A program made the position numbers and the translations under genes. A stretch of 64,000 nt of DNA, from assembly GCA_028015205.1 (NCBI GenBank), contig JAPWFG010000059.1, forward strand, positions 1 to 64,000, read 5' to 3'. The DNA is from Mytilisepta virgata (Eukaryota > Mollusca > Bivalvia > Mytilida > Mytilidae). Position 1 is the first letter of the stretch. Every line of letters begins with the position of its first letter. This document shows, one piece after another, positions 23,574 to 33,634 of the stretch. The notes under the pieces are model-generated. The model searched no databases and had not been told where the DNA came from. It saw only the letters and a program-made list of their open reading frames with translations.

Positions 23574-24121
23574 GTAAACCAAACGAATGTTTAGTACATT
23601 AAATACTTTATGCAGTTCAGTTATGCAGTAAAACCTCTTATAATGCCCCTTGTGTCAATTGCCACCTTGCTTAACACCACAGTGTTTGTAAGAATTTTTC
23701 AAATTTTGTTTACTTTCATGATAAATCTCCCTTGACATATCACCAAACCCCATTATTATGCCAAAATTTGGCTGGACAAACACATGACAAATGGTGGCAT
23801 TATAACAAGAAATTGCTGAATATAATTATTTCGCAATCCTGTTTCCTGAAAACTTAAATTGGAAATCCGAGATCCCGTTAAGGCTAATTCCAAATTCCTG
23901 CTAAATAAAATTACCAATCCCAGAGTCCTGAAAAAGGTCCTACTGTCGGAGTGTCTGTCAGAAAATAGCAAACTGGCTGGACATTCACTGCTACTTTCAA
24001 CACCTCATATCTTACTTAAAACATTGTACCCGATAGAAAATAATTTTAAAGATAATTTCATGAATACTTTGGTCAAAATATAAATAAAAACTAGTATGTC
24101 ATTCGTCTACAGGACTAATGA

Positions 24122-25320
24122 GGTCTTCTCCGTTCTATTTTTATCATTCATTAAGGAAATGCTGTAATGACAGTGATAATATCATTGAAAAATGAACAAG
24201 TAGAAATTCCCATTGTAAGATAATATGTCCTTTCATTCATATACCAAATTGCAACTATGACGTATGTTTACTAAAATAGCCACTCCGTTTTACCATACAT
24301 AAAAGATTCATTTAATGCAATACCTGTCATTGCATCATTGACAAACAAGCACGTTGGTATTGTTCATGTTCTACTTCAGAACTTTCAGGATATAGATTTG
24401 TTTTTTGACCAAAGAAAAAATAATAATAAACATGATGATGCAATACCAAATTATTGCATCATCAGAAAACAAGTTATGAAGGGAAATTACGTGATTTTAC
24501 AAAAATATAATCACAAATATCACTGTTTTCACAAAAAGATCAAAATTTAATATTTGATGATGCAATACAGTGATTACATCTTCTTCAATTCAACAAGGTC
24601 ACATGATTAGTATGTCATTATGGAAAACCCCATGACCATATTTTAAATAGTTGCTGAGTAATCCTTGAGAAACTGAATTTTCAGTACTTTAAAAGGTGAT
24701 TACTCCCTCCAGACCACCTCAAATCCTTTTGATGTAAATGTAACGAAGTTGCATATTAAAGAGCCCTACATTTTGCGCTAATTGCCATTGCTGTATCTTA
24801 TCATTTCAGGGGAAAGTCGATAACAAGCAAAGGTCAAAATTTAGAACGTGACCTTGACCTAATTTTCAAGGTCAAAGGTCAAGGATCTAAAATCAAAAGA
24901 CCCAAGGTCTCTATCACTTCCGGTTCTCGAGTTTTACTGGTATTAAACTTACATCAAATATTTAAGGGGAAATAATTCCTATAAGATTAGTCAGATCCTT
25001 TCGACTCAAATGTAACAAAGTTGCGTCTTTAGTCAATAAACAATGTACAAAAGGTTTCAAGTCGATATCTCTTACCATTTTTGAGAAAGCTGATCACAAG
25101 GTTTTTCATAAAAAGGGGCATAACTCCGTAATGGGGTGTGGTTAAGGGCGTGGCACTCAAGGCCGGATAGCTTTTGTCTGTCCGATAACATGTACCAAAT
25201 ATCTCTTTGATATATTGATTTGAAGAAAAAATGGGACTTTGAAAAAGTGGCGGAAAAGCAAAATAATAAAAATAATCAGACCGAATACAATATGGTCTCT
25301 CCGTTGGAACGGAGAAGACC
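24122..25320. repeat. Candidate element bounded by a 14-bp inverted repeat
   Basis: 'ggtcttctccgttc' at 24122-24135 is matched by 'gaacggagaagacc' at 25307-25320. The right end also folds locally ('ggtctctccgttggaacgga'). The interior has two related stretches ('aatgtaacgaagttgc' near 24,738 and 'aatgtaacaaagttgc' near 25,009). No clean target duplication and no gene were seen. Confidence 0.4.
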
Positions 25321-25876
25321 ATAATTATGTTCTAAAAAATTTTGGTCAAAAGTCCCTTATTAGCAGCTCATACGATAATCATTTTATGTCATGTTTTTAA
25401 ATATTATTGGATTTCTATGAAACTTTACACAATTGTAGTACACTACCTGCAGATGTGCATAGATGAATATGATTGCTGTCCCCAATTTGAAAGAGAGGAT
25501 AATTTAACTTATATTTCACAAAAAGGGGGCATGGACATGTACCTTGTAAGTGCAACTCCTCCTAAACATTGCAAAATTCTTATCAACTATAAACAGCAGC
25601 CACTTAATATCTGGTGTGTATCTGGTTTGTAGCATGACCATGATAGATTGTAAGCTGGGATTGAGTTTTGTACCTGTCACACACCTACTTCCAGTTTAAC
25701 GAATCCATGGTACATTTTCCCCTATATGTGCTATGGAAATTTTTTGTCAAAATTCAAAATTCTCAGCAACTATAAGCATAAGTAACTTCATATTTAGTTT
25801 GAAACATGACCATGATGAGTTGTAACGTGGGAATGAGTTTCATTGCTGTCCTGTTTAACTATGATGCATTACATTT

Positions 25877-26817
25877 TTAGCTCACCTGGCCAAAGGCCAT
25901 GTGAGCTATTGCCATCACTTGGCGTCCGTCGTCGTCGTTAACAATTTTTCAAAACTCTTCTCTGAAACTACTTGACCAATTGGAACCACACTTGGTATGA
26001 ATGTTCTTTGAGGTATCCTGCATAGAACTGATGTGGGGATTTTTGATCCGTCGAAAAACATGGCCGCTGTTACTAAAAATAGAACATAGGGGTCAGACAA
26101 CAGTTTTTCGCAAATATCTCAAAAATCATTAGGTTACGGCAAATTCTGGCAGGATGAAAGTGTTCAGCATGATGAGAGCTACCTGTGGTCTGATTTTCGT
26201 GAAAATCTGTCAACTGATGTTAGAGTTATTGCCCTTTTTTTGACATTTTTGGCTTTTTTTATGTTATTATTTCAAAAATCTTCTCTGAAACTACTTGACT
26301 AATTAGAACCAAACTTGGTATGAATGTTCCCTGGGGTACACTGCATAGAACTGATGTGGGGATTTGTGATTCGTCGAAAAACATGGCCGCTGTTACTAAA
26401 AATAGAACATAGGGGTAAATTGCTGTTTTTTGCTAATAACTCAAAAACCGTTACAGATATCGAAAATCTGACGTGGGGTAAAATTGATCAGCATGACAAG
26501 ATCTACCTACCCTGAAATTTTGAAGGGAATCTCAAATTCTATTTAGGAGTTATTGGTTTTTGTAATTTGAGGTCGGGTTCTGTTACATTTATTTAAGGTT
26601 CACCCTTATTCCTGGTCAATTTTGTCAACTTCCTGCCAGGACTACCACCATCATGGAACATATTTTAACATTAAACCTTATGAACAATAAATCTTCAACA
26701 AATTTTCCCTGAACAATTCAACCAATTGCAACAAACTTGGTCAAATAGTTGATTAATTGTTCAATGAAAACCAGACTCCAGGTGAGCGATACAGGTTCTA
26801 GTGAGCCTCTTGTTCGC
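25877..26817 (+). repeat. CTCACCTG-family repeat, forward copy
   Basis: Begins 'ttagctcacctggccaaagg' and ends 'ccaggtgagcgatacaggtt' plus 'ctagtgagcctcttgtt'. It contains two copies of the module with 'cttctctgaaactacttga' and 'aacatggccgctgttact'. Its last ~310 bp form a long inverted match with 21.06-21.37 kb, so the two copies could pair across 4-5 kb. Confidence 0.85.
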
Positions 26818-26997
26818 TATATATGTACCATGGAAATTTTTCATTGCCTGTCTAAAATACAATGAAGGGAGGTATTTTTAAGCTTTTGCTTACAGTTCTT
26901 TCATTTGTGAACTGTGTTCACAGTTGTAGTTTACTTTTGTTTAATATATGTGCAAAATAAATAAACTGTGAGTATTTACAACTGAAAATTAATTTAG

Positions 26998-27109
26998 GAT
27001 TGGATTGGAAACCTAAAAAAGACTGAAAGTGGTAGATCCTACACCTATAAGAAGACATTATATACCAAAGGAAGGACCTCTTTCAATTGTTTTGTTAGTG
27101 AAAAGAAAG
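26998..27109 (+). CDS. Probable exon following the homeodomain-like exon
   Basis: The acceptor 'aaaattaatttag' and the 'AAGAAAG|GTATCT' donor bound 112 bp, open in one frame: 'DWIGNLKKTESGRSYTYKK' and then 'GRTSFNCFVSEKK'. The 'WIGN' element resembles the recognition helix of atypical homeodomains; the rest is basic. It is phase 0 at its start, as is the end of the 23436 exon. Later exons were not identified. A low-confidence open stretch follows the acceptor at about 27,858. The Polinton lies 1.5 kb downstream and may sit in an intron of this gene. Confidence 0.4.
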
Positions 27110-28059
27110 GTATCTATAAAGTTTTTATTTTTTCGCTTTTTAATTTAAGCTGTCTCACTTGTGGTCCATAGTTTTTAGTACGGCCATAAAAAATTGCAGT
27201 CCTATGATTGTATGGCAATGTCATCGTTGTTGTCGCCTGTGACAATTTGTTTCACTTGGATAAATTGAGTTTCCCTTGACTAATCATTATGAACTTTAAC
27301 ACAATGTCGCTTATGACAAAATACAAAATACATACTAGAAGTTCAATCATAGAAGACGTGGCCCTGGTCAATTCTGAAAAAGGGACTTAAAGACCAAAAT
27401 TTGTGAACACATATGTTGATATATACCATTGGAAAGTTACATGCATGAAGATTTCAAAAATGAAAAATGTCATGGTTACAACCCTTTTTGAACAGCAAAA
27501 TGGACCAAAATACAAAAATTTGAAAGTTGCTGAAAAGTAGATAATGTTGAAAAGGTATTTATTTGCAGATTTTTAAAATGACAATTTTGAATGTCTTTGC
27601 CCTTTTTGATTGAAAAAGTTACCAAAAAGGCCTTTCAAAAAACTAGCTTAATAAAGTAGCAAAGGTGTAGAGAAAATTGTAGTATATTATCAAAAAAGGT
27701 GTTTACTTCATGATTGCAAAAATGCCAGTATTGAGTAAATTGAGCTTTTTCATACAGAAACCAGGACCTAAAAGAGACAAAAAAGTAAAAGTTTCTCATT
27801 TACCTTTGTTTCATGATAAGTAGGTTAATCTTGGATACTATTCAGTAGTTCATTTACAGGCATTTTGTCATGTTGACCAACATTTTATGCATGAATAGTT
27901 CTGGTGATACTGTGAAAGCTTTGTTGATGCTACAACTGATACAACTAGTGTGGTTTTTAGTTCGCCTCAGGACTATTCTACTACCCAAGGGGTCCACGTC
28001 CGTGTTTACCTCTGCGTCCACAAATGTATCGGGTACTGGTTGTTGTAGAGTAATAAAAC

Positions 28060-28653
28060 TTTCATAGGGATGGGTCTTTGGGAGACTGACAACACCCCAC
28101 TAAAAGTAGGTCACTTCGACCATTTCATTTTCCAGTGAACAAGGTTAAGTTTTACATCCGAGTTCAGATCTCAGTAACCATGCAGCCTCGGATCATGTTA
28201 CCAGTACTTGGTGTTGGGATGTATCTTTGGGAGTCTGTAAGCATCCTACCCAAATTAGGTCAGTGTGACCCTAGTTTTTATGCTTCATTGACTTTGGTTA
28301 CGTTTCCGAGTTCAGATCTCAGTAACCATGCAGCCTAGGATCATGTTACGGTACTTGGTTTTGGGTTGTATATCTGAGAGTATGTAAGCATCCCACCCAA
28401 ATTGGGTCAGTGTGACCCTAGTTTTCATGCTTCATTGTCTTTGGTTAAGTTTTACATCCGAGTTCAGATCTCAGTAACCATGGAGCCTAGGATCATGTTA
28501 CTTGATGTGGGAAGGTATCTTTGGGAGTCTGTAAGCATCCAGTTCAAATTAGGTCAGTTTGACCTAGTTTTCACACTTCATTAACTTTGGTTAAGTTTTA
28601 CATCCGAGTTCATATATCAGATACTATAAGAGATAGGATCATTTAATATTGCA
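28060..28653. repeat. ~150-bp minisatellite, left part, interrupted by the Polinton
   Basis: Units are recognisable by 'ttcagatctcagtaaccatg' at 28163, 28311 and 28463, with a diverged fourth at 28611 and a partial one before 28140. Spacing is 148-152 bp. The last unit stops at the ATTGCA duplication at 28648-28653, and its remainder ('gcaaacatcc', 'aattaggtcactgacctag') resumes after the element near 42,640. The frames here are repeat shadows. Confidence 0.85.
28648..28653. repeat. Polinton target-site duplication, left
   Basis: ATTGCA, identical to 42617-42622. Six bases is the usual duplication for Polinton integrase. Confidence 0.95.
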
Positions 28654-28922
28654 AGTAGTGTAAAATGTGTGGAGCGAGCACAGTTTTCGATCTATTTACA
28701 TAAGGGCTACGGTCTATTTACTTTAGACTCAAGTATATTTACATAAGGTCCTTATCAGCTCTTAAGTAAACAAAGTTTGTTTACATAGGCTAAAAATAGA
28801 CACCTATGTCAACAAAAGGATGAGTCACGTAATGTAAATATGATCATAGTTGATCCAAAAAACCGAAAAGAACGAGAAAAAAAAAAGGGGGGATGGATGG
28901 TGGTGGTGGTATATGAGCTATA
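28654..28922 (+). repeat. Polinton left terminal inverted repeat
   Basis: 269 bp, matching 42346-42616 in inverse. It contains several 'tttacataagg' or 'tttacttaag' type submotifs and ends in a (TGG)n stretch plus 'tatatgagctata'. Differences between arms include a TGG copy-number change and an A-run length change. Confidence 0.95.
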
Positions 28923-29381
28923 CCGTGTCACTTGCATTTTTTTAAATCGGGATACCATATAAAATTTTCTTGCTTGTTGTGGTTTTCGCTTGTATTAACA
29001 CATGATCTGAATGAAATTTCAGACGGTGTCGTTTCCCGGGATGATTTTGATATGGTATTTCCCCCCATACTAGTGTTTTTAAGTGTTGCTTTGTGTTCTA
29101 CCCGTTTTTCTTGTCATGTCTGGATTTGTCCTTCGGTTTGTTGCTTTGGTATTTGTTTACCGTTCTTCCCTTCTTTTCCTATCATGATAATATTGAAATG
29201 ATTAATTTATCTCTTGTTTCACTCGGTAAATGCTACATATTTTTAATCACATATTTTCTAGTGTTTTAAACTGAAAATAAACAACAACAAAAAAATGTGT
29301 ATTTTTTTCCGGAAAAAAAACTACACCTTACCCGAAACCGATATAGTAGCCACCATCTTGAAAATAGTGAAAACAGTGAAA

Positions 29382-30992
29382 ATGATGATCCTAAATATTC
29401 TGATACTTGTTGGATTATGTGCTTTAGGGGAAGTTGCCACCAAGATCATACCCCTAACAGACATTTGTGATATTCAGGAAGATATTATGAGATGTTCCTA
29501 TAGTGGTGAGGGGCAGTATATCTCCCTCCAACAACTGGCTTGCCGAGAGATCCGATTCGAGAGATTTTTCAAGCCTTCAACTTTATATGTGGACAATGCC
29601 GACAACCTAAAATCTATAGTCATTCTCTCTGGATCCGTATTATGCAAAGACATCACCACCAGCAACTCGGACGTAAAAATAAGCATTGCCGGCAAGCCTT
29701 GTTGTGTTTTGAAATGTTCCCTGTAATTTTGGGAGAAGAAAGGTCACGTGAGACAAGTACATTCAACCAAAAACGATGAACAAAAACTAGGGAATATCTC
29801 AGAATTGATAACGATACAAATTGTCCACTACAATCAAAAACTTATTTTATAAATAAATGCATTTAATATGAATATGATATTTATGTACAACTATTGAATA
29901 TCTCAACTTCTAAATGTTATAAATTAAATTAAAATTAAAATTTAAGACTGTCACTTTATATCAGACACATTTTTACACATTTTTAAAAGTTTTTGTTTGT
30001 TTTCTTTTCAGTCTTCCTCCTCTCCATCTTCCACCGACTTTAAACCACACCCATCCACTTCCACAGAACCATCTACATCACAGGTATGAGTATATTCTGT
30101 AAAATAAATATTTATAATTCAAATTCAAATTTTATTTGTCATATAAACATTAAAACAGTTTGTGACAATATTAATATAATTTCTTTTTTTTGTTGTTGTT
30201 GTTGAAATAATGTCAATGATATATTTATTATATAGATCAGATACTTAAGCCTAATATTATTTAACCAAATGATGAACTTTAAAAATGAATGTTTTTTTTT
30301 CAATTGCAGACCATTTCTACATCTACTTTGACTACTTCAACCATGAACACACCAGAGTCAGCATTGGTTTTATCCTATCAGTCTATACTGTTAATTGTTT
30401 TTGGTAAGTTTGGATATAAATAATGAAATCAATCTTTTCAATGTGTTTAATATGAATTGAAAGAAAAAAAAATAGAACACAATGATTTTATAAGAAGCAT
30501 GCAATTACAGGGTAGGAAACTCATCTGAAAATGTTGCCAACCCTGAATTCAATATTCAAAAATGTTTCCTTTATATCTATACAAATTATTTGAAATATCA
30601 GCCTGCCCTGCTCAAAATTAACCTACCTCAGGCAGGCGGGCTGGCTGGTATTTCCTACTCTGAGTCAATTGAATTTTGTATATACAAAAAGTAAAATGTT
30701 TGAAAAAATTTTGACTTGAAAAATAAAATATCTTCAAAATTTTGATTTTTTAAGTTGTGGGTTTTTTTGTATTGCAGCTTCCCTAGCCATATTTATTGGA
30801 ACCCCTTTGTGCTTCGTATTATTATGGAAGAGCTGCAAAAAATTCAAGACACAATCTCAGCTAGACCAAGTTGTAATTTCAAATTTCGTTAACTCAAACA
30901 GCAGTATTGAACTTTTTAATATGGAACAGTTAAAGGTGCACACAGAGCAAAAAAAAATCCATGTAAAACAATTTTATTTGTTAATTTTATAG
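29382..30992 (+). CDS. Spliced type I membrane protein gene carried as Polinton cargo
   Basis: Exon 1 starts at ATG 29382 (an upstream ATG at 29295 would bury the signal peptide): hydrophobic leader 'MMILNILILVGLCALG', then a ~95-residue ectodomain with 'CDIQEDIMRCSYSGEGQY', 'STLYVDNADNLKSI', 'SGSVLCKDI' and 'KISIAGKPCC'. Exon 2 (30012-30083) encodes a Ser/Thr/Pro stalk. Exon 3 (30310-30403) continues the stalk into 'LVLSYQSILLIVF'. Exon 4 (from 30778) completes the membrane helix ('ASLAIFIGTPLCFVLLW') and a basic tail, with a stop at 30990-30992. Introns 2 and 3 have strong GTATGA and GTAAGT donors, TTGCAG acceptors and matching phases. The exon 1 donor is unclear: a weak GTTTTG after 'KPCC' keeps phase 0, otherwise the frame stops at 29724-29726. 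Homologous ectodomains occur at 53.14 and 63.0 kb. Likely cell-surface; function unknown. Confidence 0.7.
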
Positions 30993-31110
30993 AAATTCTT
31001 CTCTATGGACTTTATTTGATCCGGCCACATCTCGCTATCCAAATTCAAGAATACTATCAACTTCTCTTTCCGAACCAACCACTCCGACATCAACATCAAC
31101 CACCTAGAGG

Positions 31111-31454
31111 TTGGGTACAAAGTAGTTTGCACAGTTGACGATCGATACACCAAAGATACCAAAGTCTATCGAGGACCAAATGTGAGCAAGACGTTTCTTG
31201 AATGTCTTATACAGGAGGAAATAGAAATTCAGAAAATATTGGAAAACAAAGAACCCTTGGAAATGTCAGTTGATGATGAAACTGCATTCAAACAAGCTGT
31301 GAGTTGTCATATTTGCGATCGCAGTTTTGACGAGTTAACGATTCGAGTGCGTGACCACTGTCATGTAAGTGGAAAATTTCGCGGAGCAGCTTGTCAAGAT
31401 TGCAATTTGAACTACAAACACCCCAAATTCATTCCCGTAGTCTTTCACAATTTA
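31111..31454 (+). pseudogene. 344-bp duplicate of the Polinton polymerase insert region
   Basis: Base for base, as far as I can read, this matches 35130-35473, offset 4019. It covers the segment between Exo I and Exo II of polymerase B with the Cys/His cluster 'CHICDRSF ... DHCHVSGKFRGAACQDCN'. The frame is open from after a TGA near 31018 to a stop at 31479-31481, but it is a fragment with no start of its own. Absence of divergence implies a recent duplication, gene conversion or an assembly error. Confidence 0.9.
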
Positions 31455-31531
31455 AGAGAGATATGTGGCATTTTATTATAGGTAAAGCCTTACGGAGAAC
31501 ACGTAGACTCTAGTTAATCTTTATGAAATAT

Positions 31532-31681
31532 TTAGAAATTGTAAAGTGTGTTTAGTCCGCCATTCTATCTAATAAAACAATTTTGTATGAATATCTTGTA
31601 AACAATTGAAATGTTTAGAAATTGTAAAGTGTGTTTAGTCCACCATTCTGTTTAATAAAACAATTTTGTACGAATATCTGT
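31532..31681 (+). terminator. Duplicated 3'-UTR-like segment with two AATAAA signals
   Basis: An ~82-bp unit containing 'gaaattgtaaagtgtgttta' is present twice (about 31532 and 31614). Each copy carries 'taataaaacaattttgta' with an AATAAA polyadenylation signal. It follows the polymerase fragment and precedes the ATPase, so it probably ends an upstream transcript. Confidence 0.5.
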
Positions 31682-32262
31682 CTTCCTTTATTTTTCAGTT
31701 ACAAAAAGTAGTTTAAAGGTAACCTTAATCAAAATCGTAAATCGAAAAGACAAGTAAAAAAAAGGGAGGAAAAGCACGAGACAATTCATAGAACAACGAA
31801 AAAGCTGAAAAAAAAACATGAAACATACAAGAATAAAAAAAATAAATGAACAACTCGGACTCCATCAAATTGGTCGTTTATTGTCTCTTGTGGATTGCTT
31901 CACATTTTATCTTTGGGGTATTTAACAGCTTACCGTATAGTGTGAGTTATTGCCCATTGTTGGAGGTTTTATGCTGACCTGTAGATGTTTTATTTGTTTT
32001 AACATTTTAATCTATGATGGATACCTATCTCATTGACAATCTCTTTTGATCACAACGAAGAAATGTCTGTGAATGAATATGTTTAAGTTGATTTTTGTTG
32101 TTTTTGGTGGTATTCATTGTCTTTTTTTTTGGTTCTCACCAATCATGAATGAGTAAAGAGAAGATGTGGAATAAATGTACATGAGACAACAATCCTTGCT
32201 ATCCTCATAAATGACAATTACATTTTTTTGTCAGTTTATAGTTTGATCACACCCGAACGAAG
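31682..32262. other. Gene-free stretch inside the Polinton with a host-type dispersed repeat
   Basis: No frame here looks coding. From about 31,870 to 32,050 it resembles the 'ttgtctcattggcaatcata' mussel-type repeat ('tttattgtctcttgtggatt', 'gatacctatctcattgacaa'). Either the repeat inserted into the Polinton or the Polinton family carries it. The ATPase promoter should lie in the last part. Confidence 0.5.
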
Positions 32263-32925
32263 ATGTCGTGGTGGGAGACAAAAAGCCTGGTACCTTTTGA
32301 TTGCCCAACCTCAATGCTTGTGGTGGGACCATCAGGATGTGGTAAAACGTCCTTTGTTCAACGACTTCTTGAAAACGCGAGTGGGATGTTTAAAGTACCT
32401 CCAGTTAAAGTTCTTTACTGCTACAGCTTGTGGCAAGATAAATTTGAGACAATGATGAACACCGTTAAGAATATCTCCTTTCATGATGGATTGCCTGACG
32501 AAAAAGAATTCGATCCCTACAAGAAGGAACATACTTTATGCGTAATCGATGATTTGTTAGCGGATGCAAAAGATAGCAAATTGTTGCATCAGATATTTTG
32601 TGTTGGATCTCATCACAGTTTCACGACCATAATTTTTATTGTACAAAACTTATTTGAAAAGGGTAAAATTATGAGATCTGTGAGTTTAAATTGTCATGTA
32701 TTTGTGTTGTTTAAAAACAAGAGAGATCAATTGCAAATCAAACCTCTTGCGCGTCAAATGTATCCTGGAAAGGCATCAATCTTAATGGATAGTTATTCGA
32801 AAGCCACTGATGATGAGTTATATGGTTACCTAGTCATAGATATTTCGCCACACTTACACAAATATCAGTTGAGAACAAAAATTTTCCCGGCTGAGGATGT
32901 AGTTATTTTCGAACCTAAAAAATGA
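32263..32925 (+). CDS. A32-like genome-packaging ATPase (FtsK/HerA superfamily)
   Basis: 220 residues from ATG 32263. Walker A is 'VVGPSGCGKTSF' near residues 25-36. Walker B is 'HTLCVIDDLLADA' near residue 90. A sensor-like 'SHHSFTTIIFIVQNLF' follows. Length and motifs fit the DNA-translocating ATPases of Polintons, adenovirus-like and other double jelly-roll viruses, which drive genome packaging into capsids. It is the first gene of the rightward block; its last four bases (ATGA) overlap the next start, suggesting one transcript. Confidence 0.92.
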   Translation: MSWWETKSLVPFDCPTSMLVVGPSGCGKTSFVQRLLENASGMFKVPPVKVLYCYSLWQDKFETMMNTVKNISFHDGLPDEKEFDPYKKEHTLCVIDDLLADAKDSKLLHQIFCVGSHHSFTTIIFIVQNLFEKGKIMRSVSLNCHVFVLFKNKRDQLQIKPLARQMYPGKASILMDSYSKATDDELYGYLVIDISPHLHKYQLRTKIFPAEDVVIFEPKK

Positions 32926-33272
32926 AAATAAACTCTTCTGAAAAGGCGCTGCTTAATTTTCTACAATATTCCTCTCATGCACAAACCAGTGTTCTCATTA
33001 AAGCTTTAGAAACGAAACAGCTCAAATGTGTGCTAGAAATTATATACAATGTGTTGAAAGGTGTTATAAACATATCACAGTCTGATAAAAAACGTTTGCG
33101 AGAGAACAAGTTAAACATTCGTCGAATATTTGCTGAAGGATTGAATGCTAGCCAGCGAAAATCAAGATTACAAAAGATATCAAACATTTTACCGTTTATA
33201 ATCAGGAAATATTTTCAATATGAGTCAGGAATTGATACTGATACCAAAAGAGAAATACATGCAACTGATTAA
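32922..33272 (+). CDS. Small basic helical Polinton protein
   Basis: 116 residues, starting within the stop of the ATPase (ATGA). It is alpha-helical and basic, with 'LETKQLKCVLEIIYNVLKG', 'LSQ/ISQSDKKRLRENKLNIR' type segments and 'SRLQKISNILPFIIRKYF'. It resembles the short helical protein found in this position in many animal Polintons, of unknown role, perhaps nucleic-acid binding. Its end overlaps the next gene by 53 bases in another frame. Confidence 0.65.
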   Translation: MKINSSEKALLNFLQYSSHAQTSVLIKALETKQLKCVLEIIYNVLKGVINISQSDKKRLRENKLNIRRIFAEGLNASQRKSRLQKISNILPFIIRKYFQYESGIDTDTKREIHATD

Positions 33273-33612
33273 AACCGAAGAAAAAAATAGAACAGAGAGT
33301 AAGGTAAATGAAGCTCCTGTCGAGGAAGATTCTATTAACAACCCGTCAAAACAAGCGGAAGACATCGCTCCGTCTAGCTGCGAAAATGGACAAGTAGATG
33401 ACACGTTGCAAGTGGGTGGGGCGTATGATGAGGAAATACACTCATCCAATCTAGCACCGCCCACAGATTTAAAAGGGGTGGAGACTATTACTTCTACTGC
33501 TACAAAGGAGAGTGTTAAAATGACACCGCTTAAATTCCTCAAGCAATCGAAACGACACAGAAACAAATCCGAACGAAGCGTAAGAAGAAAATGGTTAACA
33601 TTTCGACTTTAG
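33220..33612 (+). CDS. Small Polinton late-type protein with basic C-terminus
   Basis: 130 residues. The N-terminus 'MSQELILIPKEKYMQLI' is followed by a long acidic, disordered middle and a strongly basic end ('KFLKQSKRHRNKSERSVRRK'). I know this layout from Polinton gene sets, where the function is unassigned. It overlaps the preceding gene and stops 22 bases before the polymerase ATG. It could be a minor virion or DNA-associated protein. Confidence 0.6.
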   Translation: MSQELILIPKEKYMQLIKTEEKNRTESKVNEAPVEEDSINNPSKQAEDIAPSSCENGQVDDTLQVGGAYDEEIHSSNLAPPTDLKGVETITSTATKESVKMTPLKFLKQSKRHRNKSERSVRRKWLTFRL

Positions 33613-33634
33613 TCACTGGAATAGTTGGTTGACA

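Noticed and set aside
28135..28584. Two frames with similar peptides ('QISVTM.PRIML')
   Set aside because: They are translations of the ~150-bp minisatellite; similarity reflects the DNA repeat.
33225..33566. Antisense frames inside the Polinton genes
   Set aside because: They overlap genes with clear motifs on the other strand and have no domain or start context.
33629..33634. Polymerase start at TTG 33629
   Set aside because: TTG is not a normal eukaryotic start; ATG 33635 is two codons downstream.
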